Shown here: positions 1-13,800 of the stretch, in pieces
How positions within the stretch are numbered: position 1 is the first letter of the stretch
Layout: the number at the start of each line of letters is the position of its first letter
From: Rebecca billardiae RCC1528
Lineage: Eukaryota > Haptophyta
Assembly: GCA_965240325.2 (NCBI GenBank)
Contig: OZ251230.1
Coordinates: 2,232,001 to 2,296,000, forward strand
DNA length: 64,000 nt
Direction: 5' to 3'
Made by a program: the position numbers and the translations under genes
Notes under the pieces: model-generated
Database searches by the model: none
What the model was told of the DNA's origin: nothing
What the model saw: only the letters and a program-made list of their open reading frames with translations

Positions 1-2115
<2,115 letters not shown>

Positions 2116-2788
2116 CACAGCAACGATTTCTTTTTTAAAGCGGCCGTTAAGGAAACTCCAACAAATGAATTTTCGGCCGTTAACGGCTGAATCTGGTGGT
2201 CCGGGCCAAATCCCGAGAGCGTTCGTCGCTCGGCGTCGCACGGACGCCGTCGCAGGGCTTGGCGAGCGGACGTTCGACTCGCGGTGCGAGCGCGCGCCGT
2301 GCGTGCGCGTGTGGCGGCGTCCACGTCGCCGCTGCGCCACCGGTGCTCTAATCGCGGGTGTTCCCCAACCTATCCCCCGCCTGCCCCGCACCCGCTCCGC
2401 GTCCCGACGCGCCACACCGATCTACTTTGCTAGGTCTGTTCGTAACACGGTGCGAATTCGCGCCCGCCCGCACGCCGCTGCGCGCGGGGATGCAGGAAGT
2501 GTATGGAGGGGCGCGGAGTTGTTATTCAGGCGGCGGGTTACTCGTGATGCACGCACATGCGCAGCGGGAACGCTTACTTTTGCATGGGTGACCGGGAATT
2601 TGCATCAGACTAACTTGCTGCGGCTGCGCCCGGCACGGCCGCGCAGGACCGCGCTCGCCGCGCGCAGCAATGGCGACGGCTGTGCTCACCGTGGGCAAGG
2701 GCAAGCGTTCCTGCGCGAAGCCTAGGAAGCCCAAGCTGCATCGCAAAGGTGCCTAACGCATCGGGCGCCACGTCTCTGCCGCATCTGC

Positions 2789-5506
2789 ATGGCTGCGCAT
2801 GGCCGCGGCGCTCAGCCGCACGAGATGCTCAAGCTGCGCGCGCGCGAGGCCGCGAGCGAGGTGGACCACTCGATCATGCCGAACGAGAACTACCTGGCGG
2901 AGGTCAAGCGCAGCGTCAACAGCCTCGTCGCCATCAAGGCCCAGCGGAAGAAGAACAACCTGCTGCGTGTAGCCAAGCTGCGGCTCTTCTCGTGAGACGC
3001 GCTCGTCTTGCATGCCTTCACCTCGCTCGACGACGAGGGCGTCGTGCACTAGGCGCGCGAGAAGGACCGCACACTGAGCATCGTGGGCTCGCGCCAGCCC
3101 GAGAGTTCTCGACGTGGCTCAACCTGGGCATGCGCCACCCGATCCCGCCGCCGGTGGCTGGCTCACGTGAGAGCGCGCTGCGCAATCGCGAGCACGCGGG
3201 CGCGGGCGTGATGATGATCGGCAGCGAGTCGGCGGCGCGGCCGTGGGCGCAGGCCGTGGGCGCCGTGCTGGATCGCTTGGAGCACTACGGCAAGTCCGCG
3301 CGCCCGCGCGGGCAGCCGCATGTCCTCCTCCTCTCGGCGGACACGGGCCAAACGCAGCGCACTCGCGCGCGGCCACGATCGCCATCGTGCGCAACTATGA
3401 GGGTGTTGCGCTCGCGTCGTCGGAGGCGATCGCCATCTCGGAGCGGCCGGACTCGGACATGCCCGAGCTATGGAGTGCGGACGCCGACGGGATCAATGAC
3501 GTGATCCGGAGCGGCCGGCTCCCACCGCGACCGGCGCCGCCAGCTGCCGCCGCTGCACGTGGCCAGCGCGGCAGGGCGGCGCGGCTGGCGGCGCTGCAGG
3601 CGGCGCGGCCGGCGACGCGGCCGGCGGCGCGGCCGGCGGCAGCGGCGGCAGCGGCAGCGGTAGCGGCGTAGCTGGCGGTGCCGCCGGCGCTGGAGTCCGC
3701 GCGGCCGGTTGCGCGGTCGGCGGCGCGGCCGGCGGCGCGGCGGGCGGCGCGGCTGGCAACGCGGGCGCGTCCGCGGGCACGGGCGGCGGCGCGGCCGGCG
3801 CGAGCGGCAGCGGCAGCGGCGTGGCTGGCGGCACAGTCGGCGCTGGCGTCCGTGCGGCCGGTGGCGCGGCCGGCGGCGCGGCCAGCGGCGCGGCTGACAG
3901 CGCGGGCGGTGGCGCGGCCGGCGGCGGCACTGCCGGCGGCGGCGCGGCCGGCGGCGCGGCCGCGCGCGGCCGGCGCGGCCGGCAGCAGCGGCGGCAGCTG
4001 CAGCGACAGCGGCGTGACTGGCGACACAGCCGGCGTTGGCGTCCGCGCGGCCGGTGGCGCGGCCTGCGGCGCGGCCGGCGGCGCGGCTGACAGCGCGGGC
4101 GATGGCGGGCCCGGTGGCGGCGCGCCCGACGGCGGCACGCCCGACAACTGCGCGCCAGGCGGCGGTGCGCCCGGCGACGCGGCCGGACGCGGCCGGCGGC
4201 GCGGCTGGCAACGCGGGCGCGGGTGCTGGCGGCGGCGCGGGCGGCGCGGGCGGCAGCTGCAGTGGCGTGGCTGGCGGCACAGCTGGCGTTGGCGTCCGCG
4301 CGGCTGGAGGCGCGGCCGGAGGTGCGGCCGGCGGCGCGGACAGCGGCGCGGCTGACAGCGCTCGCGATCGCGCGGCCGGCGGCGGCGCGGCCGGCGGCGG
4401 CGCGGCCGGCGGCGGCGCGGCCGGCGGTGGCGCGGCCGGCGGCGGCGCGGCCGGTGCGGGCGGCAGCAGCAGCACTGGTGGCAGCAGCAGCGGCAGCTGC
4501 GTGGCTGGCGGCACCGCTGGCGCTGGCGTCCGCGCGGCCGGTGGCGCGGCCGGCGGCGCGGCCGGGGGCGCGGCCGGGGGCGCGGCTGGCAACGTGGGCG
4601 CGGGCGCGGGCGCGGGCGGCGGCGTGGGCGGCGCGGCCGGCAGTGGCAGCGGCGTGGCTAGCGGCACAGCCGGTGCTGGCGTCCGCGTGGCCGGTGGCGC
4701 GGCATGTGGCGCGGCCAGCCGCGCGGCTGACAGTGCGGGTGGTGGTGCGGCTGGTGGCGGCGCGGCCGGCGGCGGCGCGGCCGGCGGCGGCGCGCAGCAG
4801 CGCGGCCTCGGTGGCAGCACTGCCTCGGCAGGCGGCAGCGCGGCCGGCGGCGGTTTTGGCGGCGGCGCCGAGGCGGCCGACTACGCGGAGGAGCAGAAGG
4901 CCATCGTGGCGTGCACCGGCGCTTACGTCAGCCTCGCCAGCCTCGCCGGCCAGGGCTCGCACAACGTCCCACCGCTCCGCTTCAACGTCTGGGCGGTCAC
5001 GGAGGCGGGCGCAGACGGCGTCTCGCCTCAGGCGGCGGGGGCGCCTCGTGCAGCTCGCGGACGAGCAGGTGCAGGGGCATTTCGTGCAGGTGACCAAGCG
5101 TGCGATGCCGCTCGTGCACGCGCGCAAGTCACTCGACTCATTCGTCCGCGAGTACGCCGAGGGGAAGAAGTCGACGGCGGAGCCGCACATCTCGACGGTC
5201 GCGCAGCTCGTGCGCCGCGTGTCGCTTGCGACGTGGGCAGAGGAGTTCGGCGACAAGGTGCGGCGGCTCTGGCTGAAGAAGTACGCCAAGCGGCAGCGCG
5301 AATGGCAGCGCAGGGCGGAGACCGACGCGATCGACCTGATCGCGGAGTGCATGACGGCGCGCAAGCTCCTGCGCGAGGAGGCTGGGCTTCCGGAGAAGGA
5401 GTTTTCGGCACTCAGGAGCAAATTGATGGCGGCGCGCTCGCCGGACCGCTCGGTGACGGTGATTTACGGCGCGGATGTCGCGCGCGACGGTAGCGGGGCT
5501 GGGTAG
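2789..5506 (+). pseudogene. decayed Ala/Gly-rich reading frame inside the TIR element
   Basis: Protein-like segments follow one another on the plus strand but change frame. The first starts MAAHGRGAQPHEMLK at 2789 and meets a TGA at 2993 and a TAG at 3050. The next segment shifts frame near 3110 (STWLNLGMRHPIPPP) and again near 3360 (ATIAIVRNYEGVALAS). About 1.3 kb of GGAAGG-type low complexity follows. Then comes an ordered segment with a frame change near 5025-5040, ending in a basic helix-rich stretch (WLKKYAKRQREWQRR, about 5270-5320) that stops at 5506. No known domain was recognised. Two in-frame stops plus several frameshifts argue for a pseudogene; unrecognised introns are an alternative. 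It is probably cargo or the coding gene of the surrounding element. Confidence 0.4.
3540..4860 (+). repeat. GC-rich GGCGCGGCC minisatellite
   Basis: Imperfect tandem repetition of 9-12-bp units built from GCGGCCGGCGGC and GGCGCGGCTGG, with longer period units containing GCTGGCGTCCGCGCGGCCGG. It is open in most frames, giving Ala/Gly- or Arg/Pro-rich translations. It interrupts the decayed reading frame of the element and may be an expanded low-complexity coding repeat. Confidence 0.85.
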
Positions 5507-5665
5507 CGGCAATCAGGCAGCTGACGGTGCGGGCATGCAGGGGGGACCAGCCGCGCGCGCGCGCCGCCCCCTAGGGGCGCGCGCGCAGCGCATAGTAATT
5601 TTTCGAAAATTAATCTGGCCGCTGGACACGCTAACGGCCGCTTTAAAAAAGAAGTCGTTGCTGTG

Positions 5666-6918
5666 TATCTATATCTATATATATATACGTGCGGCGGCGT
5701 CGGTGCGGCGGAGGCGGAGCCGGAGGCGGAGGCGTCGGGGGAGGCGGCTGAAGGGAGCGAGGGCGATGGTGGCGGCGCAGTCGAGGGAGGTGCACCGAAT
5801 GGCATGTCCGTCCTCACCCTCGCCGGCGGCGGCCGCCCGCGTGCCGCCGCCGCCGCGGCTCCGCGGCTTGCTGGCGACCGGACTGCACGGGTGATGCGAC
5901 CGGACGCGCCGATGCTGCGCGCGTACGGGGTGGCGCAGCTGCTGCTCGATGTGATCGCGCACTGCGCGCTCGACCCCGCCGAGCCCGCCGCATGCGCCAC
6001 CCTCTCCGCAGGCTGCGTCGCAAATCTGACCTATCCGGTCGACATCAGGCGTCTGCACTCGCGGACCGCGCGGCGGTGCGGCGCGAGGCCGAGCGCGGGA
6101 GCCTGGGCGGCGGCGGGCGCGCGGCGGGGCATGTGCTGCCCGAGAGGCTGGCGCACTCGCCCAGCGCCGCCGCGCACACCGCCGCCGACCTCGCGCGCAC
6201 GACCTCCGTCAACTCCTCCGTCAGCGGCGGAGAGAGAGCGCGTCGCGTCGCCGCCCACGCTGGTCGCTGCCGCCCAGCCGGTTCGTCATCCGAGCGCAGT
6301 CGCCCGCCGGCGGCGGCGGGGCGGATCGGAGGCGGCGGCGTCGGAGGGCGGCGTCGGAGGGCGGCGTCGGAGGGCGGCGTCGGAGGGCGGCGTCGGGGCG
6401 GCGTCGGAGGGCGGAGCGGAGGGCGGCGGCGCGCCGCTGCGCCGCCGCCCGACGGGCTGCCGCGATCGCCCCTCGCCGCCGCGATCGCCGCCGCCGACGG
6501 CAGCGGCGGCGCGCGGGCGCCCGCGGCGCGAGCCGGGCCGGGGCGCCGCCTGGGTGGTGGGACCGCCGCGGGGGGGCGGGGCGGGCGGAGGATATGGCGG
6601 TGGCGAAGGAGGACGCGGTGGTGGACGTGGACGTCACGCAGTCCGGGCTGCACTGGCTCATCCACCTCCTCTCCGCACTCGACCCGCCGCCGTCACCGAC
6701 GGCGCAGCAGCTGGCTGGCGGCGGCGCGACGGACGGTGGCGGGCGCGGCCGACCGGCACCGTCCCGCCCGGTCCGACCGTCCGACTCGGTGACTCTGAGC
6801 ACTAGCCACTACTCATTGACTCAGACAGTCTACTAGTGCCACTAGGGCCGTGCGGCTGCGCCCTCGGCTCAACATCGAAGTTGTTCACGTCGTACCCGAA
6901 GATCGGCGTAGCCGATCA
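5666..6918. other. GC-rich region with possible gene remnants
   Basis: No complete gene is supported. Three plus-strand pieces look protein-like but lie in different frames: about 5894-6050 (MLRAYGVAQLLLDVIAHC), about 6060-6260 (AAHTAADLARTTSVNSSVSG) and 6594-6720 (VDVDVTQSGLHWLIHLLSA). Between the last two is a GGCGGCGTCGGA minisatellite (6328-6420). They may be the eroded end of a gene disrupted by the neighbouring element. Confidence 0.3.
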
Positions 6919-6999
6919 TTATATATATATATATATAATATTATAATATTATAATATTATAATATTATAATATTATAATATTATAATATTATAATATTA

Positions 7000-7062
<63 letters not shown>
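6919..7062. repeat. (TA)n with (TAATAT)n core
   Basis: TA dinucleotides flank a core of about 80 bp of repeated TTATAATA units. The whole tract is close to self-complementary. It lies about 120 bp beyond the 3' end of the Sfi1-like gene. Confidence 0.95.
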
Positions 7063-7063
<1 letters not shown>

Positions 7064-7184
7064 CTTGGATGGTCAAGGGCCGTGTCAAGGCCGTGTCCGG
7101 TGGGCTGCTGTCATGGCGGACGACCCCTATTGTTATTATTTTCGCGTCGTCGACGTCGTCGGACCGGGATTAGTTTCACTTTAT

Positions 7185-8273
7185 TCATCGTCTCGCGCCC
7201 TCGTCGGGCCACGCCGGGTAGATCGGCGCGGCGGGTGGCATCTGCGCGAGCTGGCGCGCGGCCGCGGTGATCGTCGCGATCGGCGTCGCCCGGCTGGGCA
7301 GCGCCGCCGGCCCCATCCGCAGCCCCGTCTCGCGCGCCGCCAGCTGAGCGTCTGCGACCGGCGCGCGCGACGCGATGCGCGCAAGCGACATCCGCGCCGC
7401 TTCAAAGCCGGCGCCGTCGGCGCGCGCGGCGGTGCCGCCTGCGCTCGGCGCGCGCGCTTGGGCCCGGAGCGCGCTCGCGGCCGCGCTCGCCTCGAACGCC
7501 GTCTGCCGATGGTGCGCCTCGCGGTACCGCGCCTCGTACAGATCGCGGCGCAGCGCCAGCGTCTGAGCGTAGAGCGCGGCCGCGCCGCGCTCCAGCGGGC
7601 CGGCAGAGGCGGCACCGGCGCCGTGCGCGCGTCCGCCGGCGTCCGCCGCGCTCGCCCCGGCGGGGGGTGGCGGCACGCCGGTGGCGGGCGGCGGCGCGGC
7701 GGTGTGTGGATGCGCGCGCGCGCCGGCCGCGGCCACGCCGCCGCTCTCGGCCGCAGCCACGCCGAGCAAGTCCGCGGCGCCTCCGGGCGCGAACGCGCGG
7801 CCGCGGCCGCCGCCCGGCGGCTGAGCGGCCGCCGCGCCGCCGCCCAGCCGGAGCGGCGAGGCGCCCAGGGCGTGCGGCGCGCAGCTGTACGCGCCGCCGG
7901 CGGCGCCGCCGGATGCAAGCACCTGCTGCGCGCCGAGGTGCATGCCCTCGTGCCGCGCGTTCGCCAGCTCCACCGCTGCACAGCGCGGCGCGGCGGGCGC
8001 GGCGCGGCGGGCGCGGCGGCGGGCGCGGCGGTTAGAGTGAGCCGCGCAGCTGCGCGCGCGGCGGCAGGCGGTGGCTGCGCGGCTGGGCGCAGGCTCGTGC
8101 GCGGCGCGGGACGGCGGCGGCGCGCGCACGCGCACACACACCTCGCAGCCGCTCGGCGATCTCGCCGAGCGCGTCGAGCACGTGCGTCGCCCCGAAATAC
8201 GCCGCGCCCCCGGAAGGGATGCCGCCGCCTCGGGCGCTGCCGCGTGCGTCGCCGCCGCCGCCGCCGTCCGCGC

Positions 8274-8312
<39 letters not shown>

Positions 8313-11300
8313 GCGCGGGCCACGCGGGCTCGGCGCCGCCCGCCCTGAGCACGCGGCGGCGCAGCCCAGCCTCCTCGCGCACCAGCTCCTCCGCGAGCAT
8401 CTGCCGCTCGAGCTGCGCGCGCGCAAACGCGCGCCGGTACTGACGAAGCGTGCGCGGCGGCGCGGCGGCGGCGCGCGCGTGCCAAAGCCGAAGCCGCGCG
8501 GAAGCTTCGCGCTCCGGCGCCAGGGCGGCGAGGGCGCCCGCGGCGGTGTCGAGGCGCGCGTGCCCGCCGCGCGCGGCGAGGCTGTGCAGCGCGCGGCGCA
8601 GCGCCGCGCGCCGCGCGATCCCGTCGCCGCTCGACGCCAGCCGCGCGCGCGCCGCCGCGCGCGCGGCCGCGCGGCTGCGGCCTCCCGCCAGCTCAGCTGA
8701 GAGTGCGTGCGCGCGCGCGGCCGCGGCGCGCGCGGTGGCGAAGGCGCGCGCGAGCGCGACGCCGCGGAAGCGGACGCGCGCCTGCGCGAGCAGCGAGCGC
8801 GACACCGTGCGCCGCACGTGCTTCAGCCGCCAGAACACCATCGCGCGCTCGAGACGGCGGCCGCGCGCGGCGCGCGCGAGCGCGGCCGCAGGCGCGGCGT
8901 CGGCCGCGGCGCGAGCGCGCGGCGGCCGCGCCGCCGGCCGCGGCGCCGGCGGCTGGGCGGCGCGCAGCGGGCGCGCCTCGGCGGCGCGCGCGGCCCACGT
9001 GCGCAGCGCGCGCGCTCGCGCGCTCGCGCGCCACGTCAGCGCCGCCGCGCCCATCGTCAGCGCCTCCGCGCGCGCCACGCGCCACGCGCGCAGCGCGCGC
9101 GCGCGCGCGGGCGCGCGCCACGCGCGCAGCGCGCGCGCGGCGCGCTCGCGCGCCGCGGCGCGCGCCGCGGCGCCGTCGCGCCATGCGGCGAGGGCGGCGC
9201 GCACGGGGCGGCGGCCGAGCCGGCCGAGCGCGGCCCGTCGCGCGCGCGCGCCCGCGCGCCACCGCCGCAGCCCCAGCCCCCGCCTGTACGCCGCCGCCAC
9301 GCGCGCGGCCGCGGCCGCGAGCGCGCGCGCCGTCGCCACCGCCGCCCAGCGCTCCAGCGCCAGCGCCGCCGCGTCACTAATCCACATGCGCGCGGCGCGG
9401 CCGAGGAGGGCGTCGGCGTCGGCGTCGGCGTGCGCGGCGTGCGCCCACGTGCGCAGCGCGCGCGCCACGGCCGAGCCGCGCAGCGCCGCCGCGGCGCGCG
9501 TCGCGGCGCCGAGCGCGGCCGCGCGCGCGGCCGCGCCCGCCGCCCACGCGCGCAGCGCCGCGGCCGCGCCGCGGCTGCGCCAGCGCGCGGCCGCGCGCGC
9601 GGCGAGCGCGCGCGCGGCGCCGAGCGCCGCCCAGCGCTCGAGGGCGGCGAGCAGGCGCGGCTGCGCCCAGCGCGCCAGCGCGCCTCGCTGCACCACCGCC
9701 TCGCGCGCGCGCGCCAGCGCCGCGCCGCGCCACGTGCGCAGCGCGCGCGCGGCCGAGCGCGCGGCGCCCCAGCCGGCTGCCGCGCGGCGCGCGGCCGCGC
9801 GCGCGGCCGCGCGCGCCTCCGCCGCCGCCCGCCAGCTGCGCAGCGCGGCGAGCGCGCGCGGCGCGGCGAGCACGGCGAGCGCGCGGCGCGCGGTCTGCGC
9901 GAGCCGCGCGCGCTCCACCGCGCCGCTCAGCCAGCCGTCGAAGCCGCGCGCCACGCGCAGCGCCGCCCAGCGCGCCGCCGCCTGCGCTACGGCCGCGCGC
10001 GCGTCGAGCGCCGCCGCGTGCGCCGCGCGCCACGCGCCGAGCGCGCGCGCGACGCCCGACGCGCGCCAGCGCGCGAGCGCGAAGCGCGCGGCGCGCGGCG
10101 CCGCGCCGGCGTGCGCCCACGCGCGCAGCGCCAGCAGCACGCGCCAGCGCGCCGCCGCGCCCGCGCCCGCCGCGGCCAGCTCGGCGGTGCGCGCGCGCTC
10201 GCGCAGCGCGCGCGCCGCGCGCGCGAGCGCGGGCGCGCGCCACGCGGCCGCGGCCGCAGCGAGCGTGTCGCGCGCGGCGGCGGCGCGGTCGCGCGCGGCG
10301 GCCCACGTGCGCAGCGCGCGCGCGGCGTCGGCGCGGAGCACGCGCATGCCGAGCGCGCGCGCGCGCCGCACCTCCGCCGCGCGCGCCGCCCACGTGCGCG
10401 CGGCGCGCGCCACGTCGGCGCGCGCCCAGCCCGCGGCCGCGCGCGCCGCGAGCGCGCGCGCGCGCGCCGCGCCATCGGCGCGCTCGCGCCAAGTGTAGAG
10501 CGCGGCGCCGGCGCGGGGGAAGGCGAGGCGGCGCGCGGCGCGCGCGGCGGCGGCGCGCGCGCGCAGCTCCGCCTCGCGCCGCGCCGCCCACGTGCGCAGC
10601 GCGCGGCCGCGCCGCCCGCCGGCCCACGCGCGCGCCGCGCGCACGCGCGTGTCGCGCGCGCGCGCCGTCGCCTCCGCGGCCGCGCGCCACGCGCCGAGCG
10701 CGCGCGTGCGCGCGGGCCGCAGCCAGCGCCGCACGGCGACGCGGCGCAGCGTGCGCCGCGCGCCGGCGAAGGCCCACAGCTCGAAGCCGCCGACGAGCGC
10801 GCGCATCCGCGCGCGGCGCATCAGCCGCCGCAGCCGCCGCCGCACATGCGCCAGCTCATCCCACCAGATGAGCGCCGCGGCCGCGCGCCAGTGCCGCCAG
10901 CGCGCGGCCGCGCGGCCGAGCGTGCCGCGCGCGCGCGCCGCCGCGGCCCACGCGGCGGCCCAGGCGTTGAGCGCGCGGCGCGCGGCGGGCTGGGTCCACG
11001 ACGCGCCCACGCCGCGCAGCTGCGCCGCGCGCCGCCGCGCCGCGCGCGCCGCCGCCGCCCACGCCAGCGTCGCCGCCAGCTGGCGCGCGCGCGCCGTGCG
11101 GGACAGCAGCTGCCGCAGGCCGATCGACCGCCAGTGCCGCGCGCGCCAGTCACGGAGCGCGAGCGCGAGCGCGTCGCCGCGCCAGCGGCGCAGCGCGACG
11201 CGCAGCCTGCCGCCCGCCGCGCGCGCGCGCGCCGCCGTCTCCGCCCACGTGCTCAGCGCCGCGCGCGCGCGCGGCGCGCGCATCGCCGCCAAAGCCGCCG

Positions 11301-12279
11301 CCATCGCGTGACGCGCGCGCCGGCGCGCAGCCCAGCGCAACAGCGCACAGAGCACGTCTCGCGCGAGCGCGCGCGCGAGAACGCGGCGCGAGTACGCGGC
11401 GCCGAGCGCGCGCGAGGCCCACGTGCGGAACGCCGCCGCCTGCGTGCGGTCGAGCCAGCGCACGAACGCCGCCGTCGCCACCAGCCGTCGCTGGAACGGC
11501 AGCGTGCGCGGCCGCGGCGCGAGTGATGTCGCGTGTGCGCCGCCGTCGCGCCAGACGCGCAGCACGAGCCGCGCGCGGAAGCGCGGCTCGTGGCGCTCGC
11601 GCAGCAGCTCGGGCGGGAGCGGCGGCGACTCGCCGTCGAAGCCCGCCGCGCCGCCGTCCGCCAGCCGCGCGCGCCGCGCGGCGAAGTGGGCGTCTGCGTA
11701 ACGTCGGCGCGCGCGGTCGCGCACGGCGCGCAGCAGGCGATGGTGGGTGGCCGCGCGGCGGATGCGGCGCATGCGCGGGCCGAGGGCGTGCACGCGGCGC
11801 GCGTGGCGCGCCCAGAAGGTCAGCGAGCCGCGCAGCACGTCGGCCAGCTCGCCGCCGAACACGACCACCGCCCCAGGCAGCGGCTCGTGCGCCCAGGCGT
11901 CGAACGGCGAGCCGAATATCTCGTCACCGCCGTACCGCACCGTGATGCGGAAGCGGCCGGGCTTGTCGCGCGTGTACGCGACGGAGTACGAGCCGTCGGC
12001 GTGGTCGAGCATCATCGGCTCCGGGCCCGGCTCGCCGCCCAGGCTCACGCTGAACACGTCGCCGCCCGTCGGCTGGCGGCGGCCGATCGCGTCCTTGGCG
12101 ATGATGACAAACTGCGACGGCGCGCCGACGGTCGCGTGCCAGAGGCCGACGCCGACGGCGACGGACTGCGCGGCAGTGGTGCGCCGCGCGTCGGCGAGCT
12201 CCATGTGCGCGCCACGCCCGCGCGCGTCGAGCAGCTCGTCCAGCCGCGCGTCGGCATCGCGCGCGCTCACGAGCGCCAT
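7185..12279 (-). CDS. filamin-domain plus Sfi1-like (W-repeat) protein
   Basis: Model: complement(join(7185..7975,8142..12279)), 1642 aa. Residues ~50-127 form a filamin/ABP280-type immunoglobulin repeat (FVIIAKDAIGRR, DGSYSVAYTRDKPGRF, FGSPF). From ~140 to beyond 1100 the protein is dozens of short Ala/Arg-rich helical units each centred on a Trp (ALRTWAARA, ALRAWA), as in centrin-binding Sfi1 proteins of centrosomes and basal bodies. The C-terminus, after the intron, is helical (RRDLYEARYREAHHRQ). The 166-nt intron has a GTGTGTGC donor and GTGCAG acceptor and joins in phase 1 (GEIAERLR, then A, then VELANARHEG). The ATG at 12279 is the first in-frame Met after the region shared with IST3; an upstream 5' exon cannot be excluded. 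A centrin-scaffold role is inferred from the repeats. It is divergent from IST3. Confidence 0.75.
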
Positions 12280-12513
12280 CAAGGACGCGCCGGCCACCCA
12301 GCTGTTCAGCCTGAGGCTCTGCTGCTGTTGCCACTTTTGAAATGCTTGGGGCAGCTGCGGACGGCCGCCATCGTGCGGCCAACTCCCGCTGCAGCGCCAC
12401 TGCCAAGGCCGAAGGGCCAGCAGGGCGCGCACGGCGACTCCCTCGTCCTCCGCCCCGTCGCCTCGAGCCCGTCGGCCCGTGGGAGCGCCCGCGCGCGCGG
12501 CGTGCTCGGCGCG
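12280..12513. promoter_or_regulatory. shared divergent promoter region, Sfi1-like / IST3
   Basis: This 234-bp interval separates two divergent starts, so both promoters must lie here or in the 5' ends. No TATA box is seen. The minus-strand frame stays open across it, so part could be 5' coding sequence of the Sfi1-like gene. Confidence 0.45.
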
Positions 12514-13647
12514 ATGGCGATGAACAACGTGAAGCTGGTCGAGAAGTTCAACAAGCGCGAGCTCGCGCAGGCGATGCGCCGCGACGGCCAGTGGGACGTG
12601 AACGCCTCGTGGCACGCCAAATACAAGGACAGTGCGTACGTGTTCGCCGCGGGCTTCCCGTTCGAGATGACGGAGGGCGACCTGATCGTGGTGTTCTCGC
12701 AGTTCGGCGAGGTGGTCGACGTCAACCTCGCCCGCGACAAGGCGACGGGCAAGTCGCGCGGCTTCTGCTTCGTCGCGTACGAGGACCAGCGCTCGACGGT
12801 GCTCGCGGTCGACAACTTCAACGGCGCCAAACTGCTTGGGCGCACGCTGCGCGTGGACCACTGCGAGGACTACAACGAGGAGCAGGAGCGCGCGTCGAAG
12901 CTCGACGAGACGCGCCCCGCGGACGAGCTCACCGCGGAGGAGCGCGAGGCGGAGGAGGCGCGCGCGGCGCACAACGAGGCGGTGCGGAAAAGGCGCGAAA
13001 AGAAATCTGAATTGTTTTCGCGCGAGCGGGGCGAGCTCTCCGCCGAGGATGCGGCGGTGGCCGAGGCGGTGGCGCGCGCGGCGGAGCGGCGCGAGGCGGC
13101 GGAGCGCGAGGCGCACGCGCGCATGCGCGCGCGCATCGACGGCACGCTCTCCCGCCACCGCCAGGCCGTCGACGCCGAGCTGGCCGCCGAGGAGGAGCGC
13201 GCGCGCGAGCGCGAGGCGTGGCGCGCGCGCAAGGACGCCGAGCGCAAGCAGGCGGCGCGCGCGGCCGCGGCGATGGGCGTGGAGGCGGCGGTGGGGGCGC
13301 GCGCGAGGCCTGGCGCGGCGACGAACGCGGCGCTCGCCGGTGCCGACGCGCCGCTCGCGCCGCTGCTCCCGCCCTCGGCGCTCGGCGCCGAGCCGGGCGG
13401 CGCGGCGGCGGGCGGCGCCGCCGAGTCGGCCGAAGCGCGGTGGGAGCGGATGATGCGCGGCGGCGGCAAGAAGAAGAAGAAAAAGGACAAGGAGAAGCAC
13501 AGGGAGCGCAAGCGGCCGCGCGGCGGCGAGGGCGACAGCGACGAGGGCGGCGGCGGCGGCGGCGGCGGCGGCGCGCGGGACGCGGTCTCCGTCGAGGAGA
13601 CCAACCGCATGCGCAAGTCGCTGGGCCTGCCGCCGCTCCGCACCTGA
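12514..13647 (+). CDS. RBMX2: IST3/RBMX2-type RRM protein of the spliceosomal RES complex
   Basis: Intronless, 377 aa. Residues 1-40 match the conserved N-terminal helix of Ist3/RBMX2 (NNVKLVEKFNKREL, WHAKYKDSAYVF). Residues ~41-118 are one RRM with RNP2 (VFAAGF) and RNP1 (KSRGFCFVAY, 80-89), then ILAV-like VLAVDNFNG and LRVDHCEDY, all near-diagnostic of this family. Yeast Snu17/Ist3 holds Bud13 and Pml1 in the RES complex, which acts in pre-mRNA splicing and nuclear retention. The remainder is a charged helical region rich in EER and an Arg/Lys tail with KKKKKKDKEKHRERKRPRGG, a likely nuclear localisation signal. The ATG at 12514 gives the family-typical N-terminus; the reading frame is open further upstream without support. 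Confidence 0.93.
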   Translation: MAMNNVKLVEKFNKRELAQAMRRDGQWDVNASWHAKYKDSAYVFAAGFPFEMTEGDLIVVFSQFGEVVDVNLARDKATGKSRGFCFVAYEDQRSTVLAVDNFNGAKLLGRTLRVDHCEDYNEEQERASKLDETRPADELTAEEREAEEARAAHNEAVRKRREKKSELFSRERGELSAEDAAVAEAVARAAERREAAEREAHARMRARIDGTLSRHRQAVDAELAAEEERAREREAWRARKDAERKQAARAAAAMGVEAAVGARARPGAATNAALAGADAPLAPLLPPSALGAEPGGAAAGGAAESAEARWERMMRGGGKKKKKKDKEKHRERKRPRGGEGDSDEGGGGGGGGGARDAVSVEETNRMRKSLGLPPLRT

Positions 13648-13800
13648 GCGCCGCGGCGGCCATCCTGGACCTGAGACCCGGCCTTTTTCGTCATCGCGTC
13701 GTTCGCGAAAATAATTCAAATGGCCACCGATGGCCACGTGCAGCCGGACCTAATTGCATGTCTCGATCTCGAGCCGGCGACGACCGTCTGCCGGGTCAGG

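Larger units (their letters stand above)
2116..5665. mobile_element. 3.55-kb TIR element inserted in TA-rich DNA
   Basis: The ends are near-perfect 34-bp terminal inverted repeats: 2116-2149 against 5632-5665, 33 of 34 matching. They begin CACAGCAACGA and end AAAGCGGCCGTTA. A weaker match continues inward (ATGAATTTTCG against ATTAATTTTCG). Both outer flanks are TAT/TA, compatible with a TA target-site duplication, although the flank is itself a TA repeat. The interior holds a decayed reading frame and a GC-rich minisatellite. No transposase motif was recognised, so the superfamily is unassigned and the copy is probably non-autonomous or dead. Confidence 0.75.

Noticed and set aside
8450-11526. 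Very long plus-strand frames (up to 939 aa) opposite the Sfi1-like gene
   Set aside because: They are Arg/Ala-only shadows of the GC-rich minus-strand exon. The Trp periodicity and filamin domain are on the minus strand.
12852-13737. N-terminal extension of the Sfi1-like protein antisense to IST3
   Set aside because: It is the reverse complement of a well-conserved RRM gene, so the open frame is a GC-content artefact.
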